Shown here: in pieces, positions 43,262 through 51,898 of the stretch
Position numbering within the stretch: position 1 is the first letter of the stretch
Layout: every line of letters begins with the position of its first letter
Assembly: GCA_022826515.1 (NCBI GenBank)
Contig: JAJDUT010000112.1
Location: 8,801-72,800, forward strand
From: Candidatus Latescibacterota bacterium
GTDB lineage: Bacteria > Latescibacterota > UBA2968 > UBA8231
DNA length: 64,000 bases
Direction of reading: 5' to 3'
Translations under genes and position numbers: made by a program
Notes under the pieces: generated by a model
Told to the model about the DNA's origin: nothing
The model's database searches: none
The model's input: only the letters and a program-made list of their open reading frames with translations

Positions 43262-44233
43262 TCACTCTGGTATGAGAACGACCTTGCCGGTCGTCTTGCG
43301 CCCCTGTAAGGCGCGGTGCGCTTCGGCCGCGTCCGACAGGGCAAACTGCTCGCTGATACGCAGGGCCAATTCGCCGCTGGCGATCCATTCCAACACTGCG
43401 CCAGCGCGTTCCAATAGCGCCTCGCGGGTCTGGGTGTAGTGCATCATCGTTGGCCGCGTCAAAAAGAGCGACCCCTTGGTGCTGAGGATGCCGGGGTCAA
43501 AGGGTGGGACCGGGCCGCTCGACTGCCCGAACAACACCAAGTAGCCCAACGGCCTGAGCACGTTCAAGCTCTTGTCAAAGGTCGCCTGACCCACGGAGTC
43601 GTACACCACATCAACCCCGCGCCCGTCGGTGAGTGCCATGACGTCCTGTTCAAAGTCGCGCTCGGTATAGCGGATGACCTCATCGGCTCCGGCACCCCGC
43701 GCCAACGCTTCCTTTTCCTCGGTCGAGACCGTGGTCAACACCCGCGCCCCACACCGCTTGGCCATCTGAATTAGGAGCAGCCCCACGCCGCCAGCCCCGG
43801 CGTGGATCAGAGCCGTGTCTTCGCGGCCCAACCGGTAAGAGCCATGCGCGAGGTAATGCGCCGTCATGCCCTGTAGCAAAGCAGCGGCCCCCACCTGATA
43901 GGACGCTGAATCAGGCAGAGGGACCAAGCGGTCGGCCGGCACGGCTGCTTCTGCGGCGTACGACCCCATCACCCCGGCATAGGCCACGCGATCCCCCACT
44001 TGTACGCTCTCCACGCCCTCGCCGATGCCTGCAACGACTCCGGCGGCTTCCATGCCGGGAATGCAGGGCAAATCGACTGGGTATAGCCCTTCGCGGTGAT
44101 AGGTGTCGATGTAATTTAGACCGATGGCTTTGATTTCGACGACGGCTTCGCCCGGCCCAGGTGTGGGCGCGGGCACGTCCTCATAGGCGAGGACCTCAGG
44201 GCCACCGCACTGGTGGAAACGCACTGCTTTCAT
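43262..44233 (-). CDS. Quinone oxidoreductase, MDR family
   Basis: A zinc-independent medium-chain reductase (323 aa) of the Qor type, reducing quinones or enones with NADPH. N-terminus MKAVRFHQCGGPEVL, the IPGMEAAGVV loop and nucleotide-binding HAGAGGVGLLLIQMAK fit. The structural zinc cysteines are absent. The start is ATG 44233; an in-frame codon at 44248 adds five residues. It is first of the qor-rpsA-trpBA run. Confidence 0.9.
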   Translation of the reverse strand: MKAVRFHQCGGPEVLAYEDVPAPTPGPGEAVVEIKAIGLNYIDTYHREGLYPVDLPCIPGMEAAGVVAGIGEGVESVQVGDRVAYAGVMGSYAAEAAVPADRLVPLPDSASYQVGAAALLQGMTAHYLAHGSYRLGREDTALIHAGAGGVGLLLIQMAKRCGARVLTTVSTEEKEALARGAGADEVIRYTERDFEQDVMALTDGRGVDVVYDSVGQATFDKSLNVLRPLGYLVLFGQSSGPVPPFDPGILSTKGSLFLTRPTMMHYTQTREALLERAGAVLEWIASGELALRISEQFALSDAAEAHRALQGRKTTGKVVLIPE

Positions 44234-44395
44234 CGTGGACCTTTGCATGGGATCGAGGCCGCTGGCGCGGCAGAATATTTACCATTCAATAGCAAACTTT
44301 TTAAAATAACCATAAAATCTTCTTGAGACAAATTTGAAAAAACGGCGATCCGTGCATTTTTTTATCAGGTAAACCTGTATTCGCAAAGGAATCCG

Positions 44396-45748
44396 ATGAA
44401 AGTAGCTAAATTCGGCGGCACGTCCCTCGCGTCAGCCGAGCAAATAGAGAAAATTTGCGCCATTGTCACCGACGACCCAGAGCGCCGGCTCGTCGTAGTC
44501 TCGGCCCCAGGCAAGCGCGACCGAGAGGACACCAAAGTAACCGACCTCCTCATCGAGGTGGTCCGCGCCCAGCTAACCAACCAAGATGGTCGCACTGCGT
44601 TGGCGCGCGTCATCGACCGCTACGCCGCCATCATCTCCGACCTCGGCTTGCCGGACACCGCGCTCGCACCCATTGTCGCCGACTTTGAGCGGCGGCTGGC
44701 CATGAGCACCAGCGACGAAGCGCTCTACGCAGATGCCATGAAGGCCGGCGGCGAGGACAACTGCGCCCGCCTAGTCGCCGAGTACCTGCGCCACAACGGA
44801 GCCGAAGCCCATTATCTCGACCCCGGCGAGGGCGGCCTCATCCTCTCAGAAGAGCCGGGCAATGCCCGCGTCTTGCAAGCGTCCTACGGCAAGCTGCGCC
44901 AGCTCAAAGACCGGCCGGGCATCACCATTTTCCCCGGTTTTTTCGGCTATTCGCCCACCGGCCGCGTCGTCACCTTCTCGCGCGGCGGCTCGGACATAAC
45001 CGGCGCAATCCTCGCCGCGGCCGTCGATGCGACCGTGTACGAAAACTTCACGGATGTCGATTCGGTCTTTGTGGCCAATCCCGCGCTGGTCGAACACCCC
45101 GTCGCCGTCGCCGAGATTACCTACCGCGAGATGCGCGAGCTTTCCTACGCCGGGTTTTCCGTGTTTCACGACGAGGCCCTCGAACCCGTGTTTCACGCTG
45201 GCATCCCAGTCGTCGTCAAAAACACCAACAACCCCCAGGCACCCGGCACCCGCATCGTCCCCCAACGCGCGACCGGCGACCACCCCGTCGTCGGCATCGC
45301 CGCCACCGACGGGTTTTGCAGCATCTACATCAGCAAATATCTGATGAACCGCGAAGTGGGCTTTGGCCGCCGCTTGCTGGCCATTTTTGAAGACGAGGGC
45401 ATCTCCTTTGAGCACACGCCCTCGGGCATTGACAACATGTCGGTAATCGTGCGCGAGTCGTATTTCAACCACGCGGCCGAAGAGCGGGTCCTGCGCCGGA
45501 TCCGCACCGAGTTAGAAGTAGATGAACTGTCGGTCGCCCGCGGCCTCGCCTTGGTGATGGTCGTCGGCGAGGGCATGCACCACACCATTGGCTTAGCCTC
45601 CCGCTCCTGCCGTGCCTTTTCCCGCGCCCGCGTCAACATAGAAATGATCAATCAGGGGTCGAGCGAGGTCAGCATGATGTTCGGGATTGCGACAGCGGAC
45701 ATTCCCGCGGCCGTGCGCTCGCTCTACGGAGAGTTTTTTGGCGATTGA
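44396..45748 (+). CDS. Aspartate kinase
   Basis: Monofunctional aspartokinase (450 aa), first step of the lysine/threonine/methionine pathway. Nucleotide motif KFGGTSLAS is at the start, with SRGGSDITGAIL and YENFTDVDSVF in the kinase domain. Two C-terminal ACT domains for allosteric control follow (around GFCSIYISKY and LALVMVVGEG). AAAGGA precedes the ATG. The AT-rich 160-base region upstream holds a small CAGGTAAACCTG stem but no recognisable lysine riboswitch. Confidence 0.93.
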   Translation: MKVAKFGGTSLASAEQIEKICAIVTDDPERRLVVVSAPGKRDREDTKVTDLLIEVVRAQLTNQDGRTALARVIDRYAAIISDLGLPDTALAPIVADFERRLAMSTSDEALYADAMKAGGEDNCARLVAEYLRHNGAEAHYLDPGEGGLILSEEPGNARVLQASYGKLRQLKDRPGITIFPGFFGYSPTGRVVTFSRGGSDITGAILAAAVDATVYENFTDVDSVFVANPALVEHPVAVAEITYREMRELSYAGFSVFHDEALEPVFHAGIPVVVKNTNNPQAPGTRIVPQRATGDHPVVGIAATDGFCSIYISKYLMNREVGFGRRLLAIFEDEGISFEHTPSGIDNMSVIVRESYFNHAAEERVLRRIRTELEVDELSVARGLALVMVVGEGMHHTIGLASRSCRAFSRARVNIEMINQGSSEVSMMFGIATADIPAAVRSLYGEFFGD

Positions 45749-45753
45749 TCGGG

Positions 45754-46971
45754 CTACGCCGCCCAAATCACCAACCGCAACTCGCTGTCGTCAATCAGGC
45801 TGTACTCGGGGAGACGGCCCGCAAGCTGCTGGCACTCCTCTCGGATAATTGGCACCCCATCGCCGCGCCGGTCCATCAAGTGAGTTCGTCCAAGACCGGC
45901 TGGTGCGGGACAACGCGCCAACAGAGACACGATAAGTTCATTGCGATTGGATTGCCGCAGGTGCAAGCTATCTGGCGAGAGCGTATTCGCCAAGGCACCG
46001 GGGACATATAGCTCAAGGCGGTCTCCGAACATGTGCAGACGCACCCGCGAACCCCCCATCGAATAGTCCCGATGCGCCACGGCGTTGACGAGCGCCTCAA
46101 ATACAGCCCGCTCGCTGAACTGCGGCTGATCAACCCGGGCCGTTACTTTGGTCGCTCGCACCAGCATGTTCCGCCGCACGAAGTGCAACGCTTCCGCAAC
46201 CTGCTCGTCGAGTGGTCCTTCAATATCGCGGGCGTCGGTCTGATAGTTGACATCTGTCCGCTCCCCTGCATAGCTGACGGCTTGGATGTATGCGTGAGGC
46301 ATCCACTGTTGCGGCTCCCGCGTACATAGTAGAACGCCGGCGAGCGTGAGGCGTACGACGTCTTCCTCGTCGGCAGCGACGATGCGGAGCTTGTGCAAAG
46401 TGTCCTCGGTCAACTCGGCGTCTTCGCGGAGGAATCGGCGCATCAGTTCCCCGTCGAGGTACTCTGGCGAGGTGCGGGGAACAACCGATTCGTCGAAGCG
46501 GATCACACGACTCTGGCTACGCTCTTGAAAGAGCCGCGCCAAAAACTCGGCAGCCATTTCGCGCTTTGAGCTACCGATCCTACGGAAGTAGCCGCCCGGA
46601 CTCTTGTGGACGAATAGGCTGCGGGCAATATCGATGCAGATGACCGGAACGGGCGTTCCAGTGGCATCCGGCAATTCCAGTTTGCGTATGTCAACGCTGA
46701 GCGCGGGGTTCACCGAATCGTTGCAGATTTCGCGCACCCAACCCTCGACCGCATCCAAGCCCTCCAAAGGGATACCCAAGACCTCGCGGGTCGCGTCTTC
46801 TACTCCCAAGACAAGGGTTCCGCCCCGGCTGTTGGCAAAGGCGGCAAGTTCATCGGCGAACTCGTTTCGATGCGGACGGGTGACGCGGTCGCCGGACAGC
46901 ACGACGCGCTTGAGTTCCAACGTCGAGTCCTCGCCGAGGCGAATGCGGCGGGATAGGTCAGCAACAGTCAT
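45754..46971 (-). CDS. AlbA_2-domain ATP-binding regulator
   Basis: A 405-aa protein with an N-terminal AlbA_2 (Schlafen-like) domain: LGEDSTLELKRV, then FADELAAFANSRGGTLVLGVED. A GHKL-type ATPase region follows (FEALVNAVAHRDYS). Such proteins are called divergent-AAA or HTH transcriptional regulators; some sit in defence islands. No clear DNA-binding helix-turn-helix is seen at the C-terminus. It is convergent with aspartate kinase, 6 bases apart. Confidence 0.85.
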   Translation of the reverse strand: MTVADLSRRIRLGEDSTLELKRVVLSGDRVTRPHRNEFADELAAFANSRGGTLVLGVEDATREVLGIPLEGLDAVEGWVREICNDSVNPALSVDIRKLELPDATGTPVPVICIDIARSLFVHKSPGGYFRRIGSSKREMAAEFLARLFQERSQSRVIRFDESVVPRTSPEYLDGELMRRFLREDAELTEDTLHKLRIVAADEEDVVRLTLAGVLLCTREPQQWMPHAYIQAVSYAGERTDVNYQTDARDIEGPLDEQVAEALHFVRRNMLVRATKVTARVDQPQFSERAVFEALVNAVAHRDYSMGGSRVRLHMFGDRLELYVPGALANTLSPDSLHLRQSNRNELIVSLLARCPAPAGLGRTHLMDRRGDGVPIIREECQQLAGRLPEYSLIDDSELRLVIWAA

Positions 46972-47036
46972 CGGTTTTGTTTTCCTTTTTACCTTCTTAG
47001 CGGCCTAGGTGTCTCGTCTTCACCTCACTATTATAC

Positions 47037-48167
47037 CTATACCAATTTGGCGAGAACCGCTAGAAACCGCTCCACATCGTCACTATTATTATACAAATGC
47101 CCTGAGACCCGCACCCGCCCATATTCCCCCCACACCAACACCCCTCGGTCGGCGAGGTCCTCGCACAGTCCGTGCGCGTCGTCGTCTGCAAAACAGGTAT
47201 TGCCCGAGCGCTGCGACCGCTCGCTCGGCGAAATGACCTGCCGCCCGAGGCGCTCTAGCCCGGCGCTGATTTGTTCGGACAAGTCTCGGTTGTGCTCGGC
47301 TATCCGCTCAATCCCCACATCCAATAGCCGCCCCAAGGCGTGGTCGAGATACAGCACCGCTACCATGGCCGGATTGCCCGGCTCCATTTTATCGGGCATC
47401 GGCTTTTCGTCGGCGTCCGGTGCGCGCACAGCCCCTTGCGTCGGCCACACCGCCAAGTTGCGCCAACCAAAAGCCGTGGAGCGCACTTTCGCCTCGGCCC
47501 GCTGGCTCAGATAACACGGCGCGACCCCGTGGGTCGCCAACAGCCACTTGTAGCACGAACTGACGCACAAGTCGGTACACGCGGCCGGTACGGCGACTGC
47601 GCCCGCAGCGTGGGTCGCATCGACCGCCAAAAGCGCGTCCCGTCCAGCAAGCCCGTCCGCAAGCTGCTCAATATCGAGGTTTTGCCCCGTATAAAAGCTG
47701 ACCTGACTCACGGCCAAGACCCGCGTGCGCTCATCGACTGCGGCCAACAGATCTTCCTCCCGCACCAACCAATCGCGGTGCGGCACTAATCGCAACTCGA
47801 CCCCTTGCTCGCGCACGTTGCGCCAATTGTACGCCACCGAGGGAAATTCCAAGTTGGTGGTGACCACGTTGTCGCCCGGCTGCCAGTCCAAGCCCCGCGC
47901 CAGCCAAGCCATGCCTTCAGCCGCCGACGGCGTAAAGGCGATCCGCTCAGCCGGAACGCTCCACAACTGTCCCATGCGCTGGCGGCAGCGCTCGCCACGG
48001 GCGTATATGGTACGCCGTCCGCGGTCTCCGCCGCTTTTGTCCCTAGCAAACTCCACATAGATCGCATCCTGCCCTTTTAACCAAGGAGCTTCGCCCCCCG
48101 TGCAGAGATGAGTCACCGCGTCGAGCCCGACGAAATCCGCGGAAGGAATGAGGCTTTCGCTTTTCAT
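47037..48167 (-). CDS. Class V aminotransferase (cysteine desulfurase/epimerase-like)
   Basis: A fold-type I PLP enzyme (376 aa). Features include the cofactor aspartate in LLAVDATHAAGAV and the Schiff-base lysine in SSCYKWLLATHG. The similarity is to selenocysteine-lyase/isopenicillin-N-epimerase-like proteins; no clear catalytic-cysteine loop of true NifS/SufS is obvious. The substrate is unknown. It is followed downstream on the same strand by the AlbA_2 gene. Confidence 0.85.
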   Translation of the reverse strand: MKSESLIPSADFVGLDAVTHLCTGGEAPWLKGQDAIYVEFARDKSGGDRGRRTIYARGERCRQRMGQLWSVPAERIAFTPSAAEGMAWLARGLDWQPGDNVVTTNLEFPSVAYNWRNVREQGVELRLVPHRDWLVREEDLLAAVDERTRVLAVSQVSFYTGQNLDIEQLADGLAGRDALLAVDATHAAGAVAVPAACTDLCVSSCYKWLLATHGVAPCYLSQRAEAKVRSTAFGWRNLAVWPTQGAVRAPDADEKPMPDKMEPGNPAMVAVLYLDHALGRLLDVGIERIAEHNRDLSEQISAGLERLGRQVISPSERSQRSGNTCFADDDAHGLCEDLADRGVLVWGEYGRVRVSGHLYNNSDDVERFLAVLAKLV

Positions 48168-48261
48168 ATGGCCATCCTGAATGAGTTGAACGATTCCAGC
48201 CAGCTACAGCTTGTCTTGGCAATACCGTTCTGCGTCCATCTGCGGATTACTATAGCACGTC

Positions 48262-50265
48262 CTATTCGCTATCTACAATCCGCATGGCTTCTTCGCGTGC
48301 GCTTTGCAGCAAGGCCCCGTCGGCGACCAAATCCGCCGCCTTAAAAGTGGGCATCCCGGCCTGGCGCACGCCAAAAAACTCGCCGGGGCCGCGCAGTTGC
48401 AAATCCTTTTCCGCGATCTCAAAGCCATCTTGGGTGCGCTCCATGGTCTGGAGCCGCTCGCGCGAATCCGCCAACTCGGCCCCGGCGTGGGCATAGCTGA
48501 TGAGGATGCAAAACGACTGCTCACCGCCGCGCCCCACGCGGCCGCGCAACTGGTGCAATTGCGCCAAACCGAAGCGCTCGGCGTGTTCGATGATCATCAC
48601 CGTGGCATTGGGCACATCCACCCCGACCTCGACGACCGTGGTGCAGACCACGACTTGGACCCGGTTTTGCTTGAATTCTTCCATGACCGCGGCCTTTTCT
48701 TCGGCTGCCATGCGCCCGTGTAGCAAAGCCACGGCGAACTCGGCCAACGGACCGTGGCGCAGCTCGTCGTAGGCTTCGACCGCGGATTTGTAATCCGCCT
48801 TTTCCGACTCTTCGATCAGCGGATATACCACGTACACTTGCCGTCCTTGGCGCACCTGATCGCCAGCAAACTCAAAAATCGCCTCGCGGCGGTCGTTGCC
48901 GCGCAGGGCCGTGCGGATCGGCTTGCGCCCAGGCGGCAACTCGTCGATAACCGACACATCTAACTCGCCGTACAGGGTCAGAGCTAGGGTACGCGGGATG
49001 GGCGTGGCCGTCATCACCAGCAAATCGGGCTTTGCGCCTTTCTTGTAGAGCGCACCGCGCTGCACGACCCCAAAGCGGTGCTGCTCGTCGATAACCGCCA
49101 GCCCCAAGCGGGCAAATTGCACCCCCTCCTGAATCAGCGCGTGAGTGCCCACCACAATGTGAGCCGCGCCGCTTTCAATGGCCGTCAACAGCTCCTGCCG
49201 GAGCGCCTTGCGCTGGGCACCCTTGAGGAAAACCACCGTCAGACCAAGAGGCTCGACAAGTTCCTGGATATTGAAAAAGTGCTGCTCGGCGAGGATCTCG
49301 GTCGGGGCCATCATCGCCGCTTGGTAGCCGTTCTCCACAGCCGTCAGCATCGCACTTAGCCCCACCAAGGTCTTGCCCGAGCCGACATCGCCTTGGACGA
49401 GGCGATTCATAACTTGGGGGCGCTGCATCTGCGCGGCGATCTCGGCGACGACTCGGAGTTGGGCGCGCGTAGGGGCAAACGGCAGGGAATCCCACAGGGC
49501 GGGCACCAGCTTTTCGCTGGGCGCGAAGGCAATGCCGTCGGCCTGCTCGCGGCTTTTTTTGCGCCGCCGCGCCAAGCGCAGTTGAAAGGCAAAAAGCTCG
49601 CCAAAGGCCAAGCGCTGCCGCGCGCGCTCCGCTTCGGCGAGGCTGGCGGGAAAATGCACTTGGCGCAGACTAGCGCCCAACTCTGCAAGGCCCAAGCGCT
49701 GGCGCAAGGCTGTGGGCAAATCGTCTTCGATCCGCTCGGCAAAGGTATCCAGTGCCTCGCTTATCAAGCGGCGGAATCCCCGGCTGCGCAGGCCCCGCTC
49801 CTTCATATCGGCACTAGTCGTATAGAGCGGGACTACGACGCCCGTGTGAAGCCGCTCCTCCCCGAGTAGGAATTCGTACTCGGGATGGACCATCTGCCGC
49901 CGCCCTTGGAAGAGATCGACCTTGCCGCTTATGGCCAGCTCGTCGCCGACGGCAAAGTTTCGCTGCAAGTAGCGTCCCCCCTGAAAAAAGGTACAGGTGA
50001 TATCGTCGGTCTCGTCGGCGACCACCATCACGAAGCGGGGCCGTGGCCCGGGCATGAAGCGCGTCTGGCGCACTTGGCCGATGAGGGTCACCTCTTGGCC
50101 GATTGGTGCCCGAGCCATGGGCAAAATCTGCGAGCGGTCGAGGTAGCGACGCGGCAGGTAGTACAACAAATCGCCCAGCGTCAAGATCTCTACCTCTTTG
50201 AGCGCAGACGCTCGTTTGGCCCCTACGCCTTTTATTTTTTCAATGGGGATGGACAGAATTTCCAT
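48262..50265 (-). CDS. recG: ATP-dependent DNA helicase RecG
   Basis: Branch-migration helicase acting on stalled forks and Holliday junctions (667 aa). The N-terminal wedge/OB domain includes IKGVGAKRASAL and YYLPRRYLDRS. Helicase motifs: GDVGSGKT (I), VIDEQHRFG (II), TATPIPRT (III), TTVVEVGVDVPNA (V) and QLRGRVGRG (VI). No strong Shine-Dalgarno is visible before the ATG. Its 5' end faces the small membrane protein gene. Confidence 0.96.
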   Translation of the reverse strand: MEILSIPIEKIKGVGAKRASALKEVEILTLGDLLYYLPRRYLDRSQILPMARAPIGQEVTLIGQVRQTRFMPGPRPRFVMVVADETDDITCTFFQGGRYLQRNFAVGDELAISGKVDLFQGRRQMVHPEYEFLLGEERLHTGVVVPLYTTSADMKERGLRSRGFRRLISEALDTFAERIEDDLPTALRQRLGLAELGASLRQVHFPASLAEAERARQRLAFGELFAFQLRLARRRKKSREQADGIAFAPSEKLVPALWDSLPFAPTRAQLRVVAEIAAQMQRPQVMNRLVQGDVGSGKTLVGLSAMLTAVENGYQAAMMAPTEILAEQHFFNIQELVEPLGLTVVFLKGAQRKALRQELLTAIESGAAHIVVGTHALIQEGVQFARLGLAVIDEQHRFGVVQRGALYKKGAKPDLLVMTATPIPRTLALTLYGELDVSVIDELPPGRKPIRTALRGNDRREAIFEFAGDQVRQGRQVYVVYPLIEESEKADYKSAVEAYDELRHGPLAEFAVALLHGRMAAEEKAAVMEEFKQNRVQVVVCTTVVEVGVDVPNATVMIIEHAERFGLAQLHQLRGRVGRGGEQSFCILISYAHAGAELADSRERLQTMERTQDGFEIAEKDLQLRGPGEFFGVRQAGMPTFKAADLVADGALLQSAREEAMRIVDSE

Positions 50266-50321
50266 GCTTGGCCATGCGTTGACGCGACCGGGCCGCGGCC
50301 TATCTTTGGCCGCATATTGCC

Positions 50322-50795
50322 ATGCCCAGGTCCATTACCTTTGCTCATTATCTAATGGGGCACGCGCCGTTTAGACGCGCGTCCTTCTTCTACGCCTATG
50401 TCGGGATGTGGCTCCACCTGCTCATTAGCACGGGCCTCTTAGCGCTCTCTGGGGCACGCGACTGGTTGTCAATCTTCGCGGCGCTGGTCGTCGGCTCGTT
50501 TTGCGTGGGACTCGTACTTTACGGCCTGCTGACGGATACGCGCCGCCTGCTAATCAACATCGGTTCCTATGCTGCTGGTATCGCGCATGTGTTCTCGACC
50601 GATCCTGTAGTCATCACCTGCTTCATCGCCGGACTCATCGCCGCGCTCGTTTCCAGCTACAGCATCTTGGCGGCAGAATACGACCGCTATCAGCGCGAAG
50701 TCCACCGCCAGCCCCTGCCGCTTCCTGCCTCCGTGCCGCTCCTGCTAGGCGCAACCATCGTCCTCCTCTGCGCCTATGGCCTCTTAGCAAGCTAG
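50322..50795 (+). CDS. Small integral membrane protein, unknown
   Basis: A 157-aa protein with about four hydrophobic helices (GMWLHLLISTGLLAL, IFAALVVGSFCVGLVLYG, VITCFIAGLIAALVSSYS and VPLLLGATIVLLCAYGLL). No signal peptide. No family is recognised. It is divergent from recG; its stop overlaps the convergent mraY end by 4 bases. Confidence 0.7.
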   Translation: MPRSITFAHYLMGHAPFRRASFFYAYVGMWLHLLISTGLLALSGARDWLSIFAALVVGSFCVGLVLYGLLTDTRRLLINIGSYAAGIAHVFSTDPVVITCFIAGLIAALVSSYSILAAEYDRYQREVHRQPLPLPASVPLLLGATIVLLCAYGLLAS

Positions 50796-51898
50796 CGAAT
50801 TTTAAGCGTCGCCAAGCCGCATAGGGCCAAAATGCCAGCCACGATCCAGAAGCGAATGACGATCTTGGTGTCGGCCAAGCCGCGCTGTTGGAAGTGGTGG
50901 TGAATTGGCGAGCGGGTGAAAAAGCGCCGCCCCAACCACCGGATGCCGATCTTTTCCTGTATCACCACCGACAAGGTCTCGCCGACGAAGATTCCCCCGA
51001 CGATTAGGAAGAGGAACTCCTGTTTGACCAAGACGGCGACCGTGCCCAACAAGCCGCCTAGCGCCATGGATCCGGTATCGCCCATGATGACGTTGGCCGG
51101 ATAGGAATTGAACCACAAAAAGCCGAGGCAGGCCCCAAAGACGATGGAGCAGATTATGGCGACTTCCCCCACGCCCGGCATAAAGGGAAAGATCAGAAAC
51201 TCCGCGATCTCAGCGTGGCTGGACACGTAAGCGAACACCCCGAAGACGGCCACGACAAAAGCAGTCGGCACAATAGCCAAGCCGTCAATCCCGTCGGCCA
51301 GATTGACCGAGTTGGAGATGGCCGTCACCGTAAAGGCGATAAAAGGCACATAGCCCCACGAAAGATCGAGCACCGGATTTTTGAAAAAGGGCAGATAAAG
51401 CTGGGTCGCCAACCCCGCCGACTCCGCTGGGAGCGCTTGCGTGACGTACGCGGTGCCAAACGCCATCCCAAAGGCTACTTGCAGCGCCAACTTGGCCTTC
51501 TCGGACAGCCCGCGATCGCTAGAGCGATAGCGCACCTTGAGGAAGTCGTCAATCCAGCCGAGCGCAGCAAACCAGACAATCGCTCCCACGCAGAACAGCA
51601 CGAAGAGGCTGTGCAGCTTACACCACAAGCCGACGCTGATCAAGATCGCGGCGATGATTAGGCCACCACCGTAGGTTTTGGCTTGGTTGCTAGCCGCTTC
51701 AAAGTTGAGATAGTCGCGGGGCATGTCGCGGTGCCCGCGGCCGTAGAAGTAGAGGATGACTCGCCCACCACAGAGAATAGTGAGGATCAACGAGGTGATC
51801 GCGCCGCAGAGCGCGCGAAAGATGATCGAATCGACCAAGCGCAAAAACGACAAGGCCTCGACAGCATCTTGCAGGTAAATTCCGAGGTAATAGATCAT
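50792..51898 (-). CDS. mraY: Phospho-N-acetylmuramoyl-pentapeptide transferase
   Basis: Integral membrane enzyme (368 aa) that makes lipid I from UDP-MurNAc-pentapeptide and undecaprenyl phosphate. LGWIDDFLKVRYRSSDRGLS carries the Asp-Asp pair; NSVNLADGIDGL and FTRSPIHHHFQQRG are family motifs. About ten helices. The start overlaps the murG stop by 4 bases. Outside the usual dcw order, only murG is adjacent. Confidence 0.96.
   Translation of the reverse strand: MIYYLGIYLQDAVEALSFLRLVDSIIFRALCGAITSLILTILCGGRVILYFYGRGHRDMPRDYLNFEAASNQAKTYGGGLIIAAILISVGLWCKLHSLFVLFCVGAIVWFAALGWIDDFLKVRYRSSDRGLSEKAKLALQVAFGMAFGTAYVTQALPAESAGLATQLYLPFFKNPVLDLSWGYVPFIAFTVTAISNSVNLADGIDGLAIVPTAFVVAVFGVFAYVSSHAEIAEFLIFPFMPGVGEVAIICSIVFGACLGFLWFNSYPANVIMGDTGSMALGGLLGTVAVLVKQEFLFLIVGGIFVGETLSVVIQEKIGIRWLGRRFFTRSPIHHHFQQRGLADTKIVIRFWIVAGILALCGLATLKIR

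Noticed and set aside
44249..44395. Lysine riboswitch before the aspartate kinase gene
   Set aside because: The leader is too short and lacks the multi-stem layout; only a 5-bp stem is visible.
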